From positions 32,350 to 96,349 of the forward strand of contig MTEI01000012.1 in the NCBI GenBank assembly GCA_002083775.1: a DNA stretch of 64,000 nt, written 5' to 3'. This DNA is from Rhodoferax ferrireducens. GTDB lineage: Bacteria > Pseudomonadota > Gammaproteobacteria > Burkholderiales > Burkholderiaceae_C. Below are positions 42,759 through 51,510 of the stretch, one piece after another. The translations under genes and the position numbers were made by a program. A model generated the notes under the pieces. It was not told the DNA's origin. It did not search any database and saw only the letters and a program-made list of their open reading frames with translations. How positions within the stretch are numbered: the stretch's first letter is position 1; each line of letters starts with the position of its first letter.

Positions 42759-43946
42759 TCAATCCTGCGCCGCCAACCACTCCAAAAACTGCTCATCTTC
42801 TACCGCGTAAGACCCGCGCTGTGAGCGCCAGAGAAAGTTTTCTTCGCGTAATTTGTCCAGCGCGTTCTGCACCGACGGCGTTTCAACCGACACCCCATGG
42901 GCCGCACCCATCTCAGCCTCCAGCCGTGCCAGCAAGCGTGCCTTCATGGCAGCAGAAAACAGACCGGCGCGGCGCACATCCGGCCCGTGCACCGAGTCAA
43001 CGGCCAGCTCGCGCAAAAGGGCCGATTGCAGTGGCGGCAGACTGGCCACCGTGTTGAGAAATTCCGTTTTGGCGTCATGAACCCCTTTGGCAGCCAAGCC
43101 GGCCAACATGGCATTGCCATCCTGAGCCGGATTGACTGCCAGTTGTAGCCGCGTTTGGCTCAGCGCTTTGCGAAACGGCTCGGGCCGCGAGCCCAGGCTT
43201 TGAAACACTTCGGTCGCCAAGTCAATGTCCAAATCGAGTTTGGCGCGGCCCACCAACCATTGCACATAGTCTTTGCCTAGGGTGGGGAACTGCACCATGT
43301 CGGCGCCATAAAAGGCCTGCTCACGCCCATTCACCAAGGTGGCCAGCTTGTCGCGGTTGGAGCCGGTGGCCACCAGTTGCATGCCGTACCGGCCGGGGTC
43401 GGTGTTGAGGCTGTCGCGCGCGGCTTTCAGTGAAAACAGGGCATTGAGACCTTCATCGGTGGTCAACGCATGTTGGGCTTCGTCAATCACCAGTATCAGT
43501 TTTTTCTGACTGGCGGTAGAGAGTGCCTTGAGCGCATCGGCCAGGGTGGCATCTTTGGACAGATTGAGCTGCGACAGGTCAAAGCTCAGGCCATTGCCCC
43601 ACGCACCCACCGTCAGTTTGGACATGTTGGTCAGTTTTTTGAGCGTTGCGGCTACCGGCCCATCTTCGCGCGCCAACTCGGTGCGGATAGCGTTGGCAAT
43701 ATGAACTGCAGGGTTCACCGTTTTGTCGATCCATAGGTCGACATAAATGACGCTCAGGTTTCGTCGCTCAAACTCGGGCACCAGGTCCTGGCGAACAAAG
43801 GTCGATTTGCCGGTGCGCCGTGGTGCCGCCAGAAACATGCCACCACTGGTACCCAATGAGGTGTCCAGCGCCTGATCAGCCAAGGCGCTGGCCAGCGCCG
43901 GGCGGTGAAAGAATGGATCCTGGTTGGGTTCGGTTGACGGCGTCAT
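42759..43946 (-). CDS. AAA/ORC-like P-loop ATPase of unknown role
   Basis: A 395-residue ATPase. The Walker A motif is MFLAAPRRTGKSTFVRQDL (about residues 37-55) and Walker B KLILVIDEAQHAL (about 150-162). A sensor-1 like segment follows in MQLVATGSNRDKL. The C-terminal 120 residues look like a winged-helix domain (ALDKLREENFLWRSQRGSYA). Proteins of this archaeal-ATPase/ORC-like type are common in accessory regions and some belong to defence or mobile loci. Here it lies alone between the fliST and fliE blocks, so it is probably accessory cargo. Upstream DNA is very A+T rich. Confidence 0.75.
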   Translation of the reverse strand: MTPSTEPNQDPFFHRPALASALADQALDTSLGTSGGMFLAAPRRTGKSTFVRQDLVPEFERRNLSVIYVDLWIDKTVNPAVHIANAIRTELAREDGPVAATLKKLTNMSKLTVGAWGNGLSFDLSQLNLSKDATLADALKALSTASQKKLILVIDEAQHALTTDEGLNALFSLKAARDSLNTDPGRYGMQLVATGSNRDKLATLVNGREQAFYGADMVQFPTLGKDYVQWLVGRAKLDLDIDLATEVFQSLGSRPEPFRKALSQTRLQLAVNPAQDGNAMLAGLAAKGVHDAKTEFLNTVASLPPLQSALLRELAVDSVHGPDVRRAGLFSAAMKARLLARLEAEMGAAHGVSVETPSVQNALDKLREENFLWRSQRGSYAVEDEQFLEWLAAQD

Positions 43947-44073
43947 GGCTACTTTTTATGATGATTAGTTTAAATTATCAAAATTTATATTAATCTATTT
44001 CGTGGTTTGCGCTTTCAGAGCGTCAGAGCGTACCACTCTGAAATGGATGGTTGATTTTTGGGCTGGCGTGCCG

Positions 44074-44275
44074 TTAAACGAAGGTCTGAAGCCGGCCCTG
44101 AATATGGAAAAAGGGGGGCGATCTGGCGCTGAATTTGAAAGGGCTTTATGGCTACTGCGTCGTGCTGTTAACCCAGGCCATCCTGAACAACGACGCGCAG
44201 AGCCACTACCTGGCGGAGCCGTGGCTGATGCACTGCGAGCAAAACCTGGAAGGTCAGCGGCAGTATTTGCCCTGA
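44074..44275 (+). pseudogene. Decayed fliS-fliT chimera (remnant of a second copy)
   Basis: The stretch LNEGLKPALNMEKGG (from 44074) matches FliS EEGLKGALNVAEGG. After a one-base shift at a G-run, DLALNLKGLYGYCVVLLTQA matches FliS ELAANLLRLYDYAILRLTQA. The text then joins directly to ILNNDAQSHYLAEPWLMHCE and its tail, which matches the FliT C-terminus (DNA about 85 percent identical by eye over 96 nt, 44180-44275). So the 3' part of fliS is joined to the 3' part of fliT, with the middle deleted. The rest of the 43947-44347 gap is an A+T-rich leader for the ATPase gene and a palindromic repeat. Confidence 0.8.
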
Positions 44276-44290
44276 CCTGAACAATCTAAA

Positions 44291-44340
44291 ATTAATAGCT
44301 ACTGGCCCTTTATTCATAGGGGCTAGAAGCCATTTTTATA
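44291..44340. repeat. Palindromic repeat copy C, downstream of the fliS-fliT relic
   Basis: TTAATAGCTACTGGCCCTTT, A+T loop, AGGGGCTAGAAGCC, then ATTTTTATA. It follows the relic stop by 15 nt, just as copy B follows intact fliT, and could terminate plus-strand transcription. On the other strand it borders the fliE end (44348). Confidence 0.82.
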
Positions 44341-44347
44341 TGTAAGA

Positions 44348-44665
44348 CTACACCTGCATATTCATGATGTCGGTGTAAGCTTGCACCATGCGGTTGCGCA
44401 CATGCAGCGTGGCCTGAAAACCGATTTGCGCCTTTTGAATGGCGACCATGGTTTCTTCCAGGCTGACCTTGGGGTTTTCCAGTTGAACTTCGCGCTGCAG
44501 ACGGCTGGCGTCGTTTTGTGCGGCGCTCACCGAACCCAACGCGCTTTTCAGCGCACCGGCAAAACCCTCGTTCCCGGCACCCGTGACCTCGCCCGCCGCA
44601 TGCCCGGCAGGCAAGCGGGGCTGCAGGCTGACCGGCATGGTGTTGGGGGTGAGTCTGAGGTTCAT
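44348..44665 (-). CDS. fliE: Flagellar MS-ring/rod adaptor FliE
   Basis: Links the MS-ring to the rod. Length 105 residues. The N-terminal part is Pro/Ala/Gly-rich, then EGFAGALKSALGSVSAAQND, VQLENPKVSLEETMVAIQKA and the C-terminal helix FQATLHVRNRMVQAYTDIMN, the FliE hallmark. It is divergent from fliF, which lies on the other strand 157 bp away; the shared region presumably holds both promoters, though I found no convincing sigma-28 site there. Confidence 0.95.
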   Translation of the reverse strand: MNLRLTPNTMPVSLQPRLPAGHAAGEVTGAGNEGFAGALKSALGSVSAAQNDASRLQREVQLENPKVSLEETMVAIQKAQIGFQATLHVRNRMVQAYTDIMNMQV

Positions 44666-44822
44666 GAGATGGATGCTAGCAAGGCCCCCGGCAAAACATA
44701 AATTTGAAGTGAGGGGTAAAACCCGCGCTTATCAAGCTCATGTTTTCCGGGGTGTGTCAAATAATCATCTTCATCCAGGTTGCCACACGCCTTTGTAAAG
44801 CACCCACTTACCGAAGATTCAC

Positions 44823-46514
44823 ATGCCAGCCGCCACTGCTCTCCCTGCCATTTCTGTCAACCCCAGCTTTAGCCAGCGCCTGGCCGGGCTGGACCAAGCC
44901 CAAAAAATGCGCCTGGCCGTGGGCATTGTGCTGTTTGTCGTGATTGGTGTGGTGGGCCTGGTGATGGGCCGCCAGGCCGAATGGCGGGTGTTGTATGCCA
45001 ACCTGGCCGACAAAGACGGCGGCGCCATCGTGGCACAGCTCACCACCATGAACGTGCCCTATAAGATAGCCGATGGCGGCGGTGCCATTCTGGTGCCAGC
45101 CGACCGGGTGTACAACACACGGTTGCAACTGGCGTCGCAAGGCTTGCCCAAAGGCTCGGTTACCGGTTTCGAGCTGATGGATTCAGCCAACCGCTTTGGT
45201 ATGACCCAATTTCAGGAGCGGCTGACCTTTCAGCGCGGGCTGGAGGGCGAATTGACCCGCTCCATTCAGGCGCTCTCGTCTGTGCAGAGCGCCCGGGTGC
45301 ACCTGGCACTGCCCAATCAGAACGGGTTTTTTCGCGAACAGCAAAGGCCTTCTGCCTCGGTGGTGGTGGGCATGAACGCCGGGCGCAGCCTGGACCGGGG
45401 CCAACTGGCGGGTATCGTGCACCTGGTGTCTGCCAGCGTGCCAGAGATGGACCCCAAATCGGTCAGCGTACTCGACGACACCGGCAAGCTGTTGTCTACC
45501 CCGCCTGATGGCGAGGTCGGCATGGGCGGTGATGCGCAGCAGCTTCAATATGTGCAGCAGATCGAGCAGCTGTACAGCAAGCGCATTCTGGACATTCTGG
45601 AACCGGTGGTGGGGCGGCAAAACGTGCGCGCCCAGGTAACGGCTGAGCTGGATTTCTCGCAAACCGAGTCCACCTCTGAGCTGTTCAAGCCCAACCAGAC
45701 GCCTGACGCCATTGCCATTCGTAGCCAGCAGCTGATGGAAAGCACCAACGCTGGTACAGGCGCGGCCACCGGTGTGCCGGGCGCAGTCACCAACCAGCCG
45801 CCCGGCCCCACCGCCGCTCCCATCAATGGGGCCGCACAAACGCCAGTGGCAGCCAATGGCGCCAATGCTGCAGCGGGTGGCGGACGTAAAGAGTCGATCA
45901 TCAATTACGAGGTGGACAAAACCGTGCGGGTGGTGCGCGGCAGTACCGGCATGGTCAAGCGCATCAGCGCGGCCGTGGTGCTGAACCACCAGACCAATAC
46001 CGACGCCAAAGGCAAGACCACCACCGTGCCTTTGACCGACGCCCAGTTGGAGAAAATGACCGCCTTGGTGCGCGAAACCATTGGCTTCAACAAAGACCGT
46101 GGCGACTCGGTGAACGTGGTCAACGCCGCCTTTACCTCCGACAAGCTGAAAGAGGAGTCTTTGGCGGTGTGGCAGCAGCCCGAGTTGCTGGACTTGGCGC
46201 GCAGCTTTGCCTGGCCGGTGGGTACCCTGTTGTTTGGCGCCCTGGTGTTGCTGGGCGCGATTCGCCCGGCGCTCAAAGTGATGGCGCAGCCGGTGCCCGC
46301 GCGTCAGGCCACGGCGTCGGCGAGCCTGGATGCCATTGAATCTGATCAACCCGAGCGGCCTTTGCTGGCTGCGCCCTCCATGGCCAGCAATCAGCCCGCA
46401 GAGCCTACTGCTAGCGACATCGCGCTGGAAGACGCCCGCAAATTAACCCGTGACAACCCGGCCGCAGTTGCTAACATCGTCAAAACCTGGATCAACGGCG
46501 AGGCTCCGGCCTGA
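44823..46514 (+). CDS. fliF: MS-ring protein FliF
   Basis: Forms the membrane/supramembrane ring that houses the export gate. Length 563 residues. The first membrane segment is LAVGIVLFVVIGVVGLVMG (about 32-50). Ring-building motifs follow (RVLYANLADKDGGAIVAQLT, FGMTQFQERLTFQRGLEGEL, RVHLALPNQNGFFREQQRP). The Ala/Pro/Asn-rich linker is at about 315-350. The second membrane segment (about 460-480, VGTLLFGALVLLGAI) precedes the FliG-binding C-terminus (ARKLTRDNPAAVANIVKTW). First gene of the fliF-R operon. Confidence 0.97.
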   Translation: MPAATALPAISVNPSFSQRLAGLDQAQKMRLAVGIVLFVVIGVVGLVMGRQAEWRVLYANLADKDGGAIVAQLTTMNVPYKIADGGGAILVPADRVYNTRLQLASQGLPKGSVTGFELMDSANRFGMTQFQERLTFQRGLEGELTRSIQALSSVQSARVHLALPNQNGFFREQQRPSASVVVGMNAGRSLDRGQLAGIVHLVSASVPEMDPKSVSVLDDTGKLLSTPPDGEVGMGGDAQQLQYVQQIEQLYSKRILDILEPVVGRQNVRAQVTAELDFSQTESTSELFKPNQTPDAIAIRSQQLMESTNAGTGAATGVPGAVTNQPPGPTAAPINGAAQTPVAANGANAAAGGGRKESIINYEVDKTVRVVRGSTGMVKRISAAVVLNHQTNTDAKGKTTTVPLTDAQLEKMTALVRETIGFNKDRGDSVNVVNAAFTSDKLKEESLAVWQQPELLDLARSFAWPVGTLLFGALVLLGAIRPALKVMAQPVPARQATASASLDAIESDQPERPLLAAPSMASNQPAEPTASDIALEDARKLTRDNPAAVANIVKTWINGEAPA

Positions 46515-46561
46515 TGGCCCAAATCGCCAATCGCCAGGCATTGAACGGGAAGATGTAAATC

Positions 46562-47560
46562 ATGTCGCAAACTGACGGTCTGGAAGACGCTGCCATCCTG
46601 ATGATGTCTCTGGGCGAAGCCGAGGCCTCGGAGGTGTTCAAGCATTTGTCACCCAAAGAGGTGCAAAAGCTTGGCGAGGCCATCGCCAAAACCAAAGCCA
46701 TCACCCGTGAGCGGGTCAACGATGTGGTGGACAAGTTCACCGGCATTGCTGCGGCGCAGAGCTTGCTGGTGTCCAACTCGGGCGACTATGTGCGCTCGGT
46801 GCTCAAACGTGCACTGGGTGATGACAAGGCCGCGCTGCTGATTGACCGCATCTTGCAGGGCGGCGACGTGTCGGGCATTGAGAGCCTGAAGTGGATGGAG
46901 CCGAGCAGCGTGGCCGAGTTGCTGCGCAACGAGCACCCGCAAATTGTGGCCGCCATTCTGGTGCATCTGGACTTTGACCAGGCGGCCGACATTCTGAAAT
47001 TTTTCAACGAACGCCAGCGCAATGAGGTGATGCTGCGTGTGGCCACCATGGAGGGCATCCAGCCCTCGGCGCTCAAAGACCTGAACGAGGTGCTGTTCAA
47101 GGTGCTGGCCGGTGGCGACAAGATGCGTAAATCGTCGTTGGGCGGCGTCAAGACCGCGGCTGAAATGATCAACCTGATGGGCACCGCCATTGAAGGCACG
47201 GTGATCGAGTCCATCCGCAACCATGATCCAGACTTGGCGCAGAAGATCATGGACAAGATGTTTGTCTTTGACGATGTGATCAAACTCGACGACAAATCCA
47301 TCCAGACCGTGCTCAAGGAAGTCTCCAGCGATGTGCTGATCGTGGCGCTGAAGGGCGCGAACCCCGATCTCAAGGAAAAGTTCCTGTCCAACATGTCGAC
47401 CCGCGCCGCCGAGTCGCTGCGCGAAGACCTGGAGTCGCGCGGGCCGATGCGCCTGTCCGAGGTGGAAGCGCAGCAAAAGGAAATTCTCAAGACCGTGCGG
47501 CGTCTGGCCGACGAAGGCACCATCGTCATTGGCGGCGGTGCAGATGATGCGATGGTGTAG
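46562..47560 (+). CDS. fliG: Motor switch protein FliG
   Basis: Rotor component that meets the stator. Length 332 residues. The N-terminal FliF-binding domain has AAILMMSLGEAEASEVFKHL, the middle contains SLKWMEPSSVAELLRNEHPQ (the EHPQ motif), and the C-terminal torque domain reads MFVFDDVIKLDDKSIQTVLK, whose charged residues contact MotA. It ends EAQQKEILKTVRRLADEGTI. It is 48 bp after fliF and 2 bp before the fliH start. Confidence 0.97.
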   Translation: MSQTDGLEDAAILMMSLGEAEASEVFKHLSPKEVQKLGEAIAKTKAITRERVNDVVDKFTGIAAAQSLLVSNSGDYVRSVLKRALGDDKAALLIDRILQGGDVSGIESLKWMEPSSVAELLRNEHPQIVAAILVHLDFDQAADILKFFNERQRNEVMLRVATMEGIQPSALKDLNEVLFKVLAGGDKMRKSSLGGVKTAAEMINLMGTAIEGTVIESIRNHDPDLAQKIMDKMFVFDDVIKLDDKSIQTVLKEVSSDVLIVALKGANPDLKEKFLSNMSTRAAESLREDLESRGPMRLSEVEAQQKEILKTVRRLADEGTIVIGGGADDAMV

Positions 47561-47562
47561 CT

Positions 47563-48258
47563 GTGCGTAACTACTCGCGTTTTATCCCCGGTGAAGAAAT
47601 CGACGCGGTTGAGCAGTGGCAATTTGGCTCAATTGACACCGCTGCCCAGTTGCTGGCCGCCCGTATCAAGGCGCGTGAGGCCCAGGAAGAGGTGGTGCAT
47701 GCCGAATCGGATCGCCAGCAGGCCTTCAAGGAAGGGTTTGCCGCCGGGCTGGCCCAAGGCAAGTTGCAGGCCCAGGCTGAAAACCAGCGCCAGATGCAGG
47801 CGTTTCTGGACAACCAAGCGCAAGACGCTGCCGCAAAATTTGCCGAGCTTTTCGTAGCAGCCCAACGCGCGCAGGAGGCCGCTGAGCAGGCCATGGCGCA
47901 AGGGGTGCTGACTTTGTCTTGTGAGCTGGCGCGCCAGGTGTTGCGGCATGAATTGACGGTGAACACCGAGGTGGTGATGCCGGTGCTGAGCGAGGCCATT
48001 GGCCTGCTGGGTGCTGAGTTCAAGACGGCCGTGGTCAAGCTGCATCCACAAGACCTGGCGGCGCTGGGCAACCAGATTCAGGCCGACTTTGCCGGTATGG
48101 GTTTGAATTTGCGTGCTGATGCCGAGATCTTGCCGGGCGGCTGCCTGGTGGAGTCTGCCGGAACCGTGATCGACGGAACGCTACAAAAAAGATGGCAAAG
48201 AGCCGTTGCCACGCTTGGGCTAAGCAGTGTTTGGGAGTTACCTGATGAGCCAGCTTGA
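47563..48258 (+). CDS. fliH: Flagellar export ATPase regulator FliH
   Basis: Stator-like partner that restrains the FliI ATPase. It starts at GTG 47563, two bases after the fliG stop, giving 231 residues ([20 protein letters not shown]). The middle is rich in Ala, Gln and Glu and heptad-like (about 35-110), as in the family. The C-terminal domain (about 120-225) has [19 protein letters not shown] and [19 protein letters not shown]. It overlaps fliI by 14 nt. Confidence 0.93.
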   Translation: MRNYSRFIPGEEIDAVEQWQFGSIDTAAQLLAARIKAREAQEEVVHAESDRQQAFKEGFAAGLAQGKLQAQAENQRQMQAFLDNQAQDAAAKFAELFVAAQRAQEAAEQAMAQGVLTLSCELARQVLRHELTVNTEVVMPVLSEAIGLLGAEFKTAVVKLHPQDLAALGNQIQADFAGMGLNLRADAEILPGGCLVESAGTVIDGTLQKRWQRAVATLGLSSVWELPDEPA

Positions 48259-49660
48259 AGGCACCCTGAAATGGCAAGCGTTTTTGTCTGACGCGCACAA
48301 GCGCGTGCAGAACGGGACCACGCTGGAGATGCGCGGTACCCTCACGCGCCTGGCAGGGTTGGTGCTGGAAGCAGTGGGTATTCGGGTGCCGGTGGGCTCG
48401 CAGTGCTGGATCAGAAGCCGGGCGCAACCGCCAGTGCTGACCGAGGTGGTGGGCTTTGCCGGCGACCGGGCTTTTTTGATGCCCGCAGGTGATGTGCACG
48501 GCCTGTCGAGTGGCGCCAGTGTGGAGCCTGCGCCCGCCTATGTGGTGGTGCCGCGGTTGGGTGAGCGCCGCCAGAGCGACCGTGTGAGCAGCCTGGGTGT
48601 GCTGCGTTTGCCGCTGGGCGACGGGTTGCTGGGCCGGGTGGTAGACGCCCACGGCGCGCCCATGGATTACAAAGGCCCGCTGCAGGATGTGTCGTCCATT
48701 CCTTTAGACCGCAAACCCATCAACGCCATGGACCGCGCTCCGGTGCGCGAGACGCTGGACACCGGCATTCGCGCCATCAACGCCTTGCTGACGGTGGGCC
48801 GTGGCCAGCGGCTAGGTCTGTTTGCGGGCTCTGGTGTGGGTAAAAGTGTGCTGATGGGCATGATGGCGCGTTACACCCAGGCCGATGTGATTGTGGTCGG
48901 GCTGATTGGGGAACGCGGCCGCGAGGTGAAAGAGTTCATTGAAGACATTTTGGGTGACGAGGGACGCGCCCGCTCGGTGGTGGTGGCGGCCCCGGCCGAC
49001 GCGCCGCCATTGCTGCGCATGCAGGGTGCGGCCTACGCCACGGCCGTGGCCGAGAGTTTTCGCGACAAGGGAAAACACGTGCTGCTGCTGATGGACTCGC
49101 TCACTCGCTACGCCATGGCGCAGCGCGAGATTGCGCTGGCCATTGGCGAGCCGCCGGCCACCAAAGGTTACCCGCCGTCGTGTTTTGCCAAGATGCCGCA
49201 GCTGGTGGAGCGCAGCGGCAACGGCTTGCACGGCATTGGCTCGATCACCGCTTTTTACACCGTGCTGTCTGAAGGGGATGACCAGCAAGACCCGATTGCC
49301 GACGCCGCCCGGGCGATTCTGGACGGGCACATCGTGCTCTCGCGCTCCTTGGCAGAGGCCGGGCACTTTCCGGCCATCGACATCGAGCAGTCGGCCTCTC
49401 GGGTGATGCACAACGTGGTCTCGCGCGAGCATTTTGAGCTGGCACGTAACTTCAAGGCGGTGTATTCGCGTTATGAAAAAGCGCGGGATCTGGTGCAGAT
49501 TGGCGCCTATGCCAGCGGATCTGACCCGGCGCTGGACGAGGCCATTGCCCTGCACGAACCCATGGCGCAATTTTTGCAGCAAGACATGTTTGAAGCCGCG
49601 GCCATGGCCGCCAGCGTGAGCGGTATGCGCAGCGCCATGTCTGCAGGACCACGCAGGTAA
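48245..49660 (+). CDS. fliI: Flagellar export ATPase FliI
   Basis: F1-beta-like ATPase of the type III apparatus. The start at ATG 48245 (GGAG about 7 nt upstream) gives 471 residues. Walker A is [20 protein letters not shown] (about 194-213); [20 protein letters not shown] and the Walker B region [20 protein letters not shown] follow, then the substrate-interaction stretch [20 protein letters not shown]. It lies between fliH and fliJ with short overlaps. Confidence 0.97.
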   Translation: MSQLEGTLKWQAFLSDAHKRVQNGTTLEMRGTLTRLAGLVLEAVGIRVPVGSQCWIRSRAQPPVLTEVVGFAGDRAFLMPAGDVHGLSSGASVEPAPAYVVVPRLGERRQSDRVSSLGVLRLPLGDGLLGRVVDAHGAPMDYKGPLQDVSSIPLDRKPINAMDRAPVRETLDTGIRAINALLTVGRGQRLGLFAGSGVGKSVLMGMMARYTQADVIVVGLIGERGREVKEFIEDILGDEGRARSVVVAAPADAPPLLRMQGAAYATAVAESFRDKGKHVLLLMDSLTRYAMAQREIALAIGEPPATKGYPPSCFAKMPQLVERSGNGLHGIGSITAFYTVLSEGDDQQDPIADAARAILDGHIVLSRSLAEAGHFPAIDIEQSASRVMHNVVSREHFELARNFKAVYSRYEKARDLVQIGAYASGSDPALDEAIALHEPMAQFLQQDMFEAAAMAASVSGMRSAMSAGPRR

Positions 49661-49664
49661 CACC

Positions 49665-50129
49665 ATGACGGGCCAACGCAGTTTGCTGCTTGCCATCGAC
49701 CTGGCCACCGCCCGTCGGGACGAGGCGCTGGCGCAGATGCAGAAAAATGTGCATGCGGAGGCTTTTGCGCAGGACCAGATGCATCAGCTCAAACAATACG
49801 CCAGCGAGACCGAGCAGCGCTGGCTGCAGGGCGCGCAGGTCAGCACATCGCCTGAGATGCTGCACCACCATTACCAGTTCATGGGGCGTTTGAACCAGGC
49901 GATTGCGCTGCAGGACGGGGTACTGGCCAGCCACAGGCAGCGGGTGGAAGCGGCGCGGCAAGCGCTGATGACGGCGGAATTCCGCTTGGCGAGTTTCAAG
50001 CAGGTGCTGGCCTCCCGCCAAGCCACGGTGGCCAAATCGCGCCAACGCCAGGAGCAAAAACAGATGGACGAGTTTGCCAGCCAGCAGACACAGCGCCAAA
50101 AGCGCCTACACGCGGAGAATGAAGCATGA
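49665..50129 (+). CDS. fliJ: Flagellar export protein FliJ
   Basis: Coiled-coil stalk protein that binds FliI and FlhA, 154 residues. It is almost entirely helical with many Gln, Glu and Arg: LLAIDLATARRDEALAQMQK, QMHQLKQYASETEQRW, HHHYQFMGRLNQAIALQDGV, RQEQKQMDEFASQQTQRQKR. Family similarity is weak at sequence level, as is usual for FliJ; position and coiled-coil character decide the call. It overlaps fliK by 4 nt. Confidence 0.9.
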   Translation: MTGQRSLLLAIDLATARRDEALAQMQKNVHAEAFAQDQMHQLKQYASETEQRWLQGAQVSTSPEMLHHHYQFMGRLNQAIALQDGVLASHRQRVEAARQALMTAEFRLASFKQVLASRQATVAKSRQRQEQKQMDEFASQQTQRQKRLHAENEA

Positions 50130-51400
50130 CGATCGAAACCACCCGTGCCCCGGAAGGGGCCAAACCAGCGTCGTCGGCAGCCAGTCGGGGCACGTCAGCA
50201 GCCAACCGCCCAGGCGCTGTTGGTGCACTTGGCGCGGCAGGTGCTGGCGGTGGCGGGTTTGCAGGTCTGATGAGTTTGTTGTCAGTGCCAGATGCTGCGG
50301 TAGCGCCTTTGGCGGCTGAACAGCCGGTTTCAGACACCGTGCTGACACTGCCGGTGCCTGCCGAAGATAAAGGACAAAATATGCCTCTAGTCCTTGATGG
50401 TCAGGGGCTTATAGCTATGAGTTTTATGCCTGATGCGCTCTTGACGGTTGCACCCGCGATGGTGTCAACGGTGCAGACCGCCGCAACGGATGTCACAGCG
50501 CTGGCTGGGGCAGGCACTGCTTTTGCATTGGCCGAGGTCAACCCACCCTCTGTGCTTGATGCTAATGCGACGAGCAGGACGGCAGGCTCCGGCGCGGTTA
50601 GTCTTTTGGAGCATCGACTTCCGCCAGCTTTAAGTTCAACATCGCAAACACAGACAGAACCAAGTGAAGCAAGTTCAAAGATCGTCGCGCAAAGTTCTGA
50701 CGTAGCAAGCCTGCTGGACCACCGCCGGGCTTCCCAATCACATGCGGCCGCTCAGACCCAGTTTGAGCTTCGCGACGCCCGGTTCCAGCCCGCCAGTGTG
50801 CAGGCCTTGGCAGCGCAGGATGCCAGTCGCGCTGCACCGGTCCTGCTGGCTGCCGATGCCATGCCAGGTTTGACAGACCGCCGCGAGGGTCGGCCCGGTG
50901 CCGGGCCCACACGCACTGGACTGGAGGGTGCCTTAGGCGGCACCGTGGCCGACCGGCTCGGTATCAACGCCAGCTATGAAGTCGCTGCCGCCTCTGCCGT
51001 GGTACCCGAGGGCCAAGTGGCTGAAACCGTGAGTTACTGGGCCAGCCATGGTGTGCAAAGTGCGGAGCTGACGCTGGACGGGCTGGGTGACGAGCCGGTA
51101 GAGGTACGAATTTCGGTGGAAGGTGATCAGGCGCAGATTGACTTCCGCAGCAACCAGCCTGAGGTGCGTCAGGCGCTGGAAAGCGCTTCGGCGCAGCTCA
51201 AGGCCCTGCTGTCAGGCGAGGGTCTGCAACTCACGGGTATGTCGGTGGGTACGTCGGGCCGTGGTTCGGCCCAGGGCGAGGGCGGCCAGCCCAAACCGTC
51301 GTCGCGCCAGACCAAGCTGGTGTCGGTGGAGCCGCCGCGCAGCAGCGCCGCCCGCCCCGCCAACGCCGCAGTGGGCCAGGCCTTGGACCTGTACGTCTGA
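50126..51400 (+). CDS. fliK: Flagellar hook-length control protein FliK
   Basis: Exported ruler that measures hook length and flips FlhB specificity. Length 424 residues. The N-terminal two thirds are Ala/Ser/Thr-rich and of low complexity. The C-terminal domain (about 290-380) is conserved: SAELTLDGLGDEPVEVRISV, EGDQAQIDFRSNQPEVRQAL and SASAQLKALLSGEGLQLTGM. A copy of the palindromic repeat is embedded in frame at 50376-50420 (residues about 84-98). It overlaps fliJ by 4 nt. Confidence 0.93.
   Translation: MTIETTRAPEGAKPASSAASRGTSAANRPGAVGALGAAGAGGGGFAGLMSLLSVPDAAVAPLAAEQPVSDTVLTLPVPAEDKGQNMPLVLDGQGLIAMSFMPDALLTVAPAMVSTVQTAATDVTALAGAGTAFALAEVNPPSVLDANATSRTAGSGAVSLLEHRLPPALSSTSQTQTEPSEASSKIVAQSSDVASLLDHRRASQSHAAAQTQFELRDARFQPASVQALAAQDASRAAPVLLAADAMPGLTDRREGRPGAGPTRTGLEGALGGTVADRLGINASYEVAAASAVVPEGQVAETVSYWASHGVQSAELTLDGLGDEPVEVRISVEGDQAQIDFRSNQPEVRQALESASAQLKALLSGEGLQLTGMSVGTSGRGSAQGEGGQPKPSSRQTKLVSVEPPRSSAARPANAAVGQALDLYV
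50376..50420. repeat. Palindromic repeat copy D, inside fliK
   Basis: AAAATATGCCTCTAGTCCTT, a short loop, AGGGGCTTATAGCTATGA resembles the intergenic repeat family at 19606, 41852 and 44291 but is read through within the fliK frame as KGQNMPLVLDGQGLIAMSFM. It lies in the variable N-terminal part of FliK, where an in-frame insertion is likely to be tolerated. Confidence 0.65.
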
Positions 51401-51510
51401 AGTTAGACTCGCTAACGAGACAGATGCGATGTTGTTGGGCCGTTTATCGGCCTATCAAGGCGGCAGCCGCGTCCAATAATGACCGTGTTTAACGTATCGA
51501 AGGAACCACC

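Noticed and set aside
42389..43057. 222-codon plus-strand open frame across the accessory insert
   Set aside because: Mostly antisense to the AAA ATPase; no ribosome-binding site or family resemblance.
44666..44822. Sigma-28 promoters in the fliE-fliF divergent region
   Set aside because: TCAAGCTC and TAAAGCAC octamers occur but neither has an acceptable -10 at the right spacing; these genes are probably FlhDC-controlled.
45183..46349. 388-codon minus-strand open frame opposite fliF
   Set aside because: Shadow frame; fliF is unambiguous and the antisense product has no recognisable motif.
50376..50420. The repeat copy in fliK as an internal terminator
   Set aside because: The stem is imperfect and lacks a T-run, and the downstream operon is intact, so termination inside fliK is unlikely.
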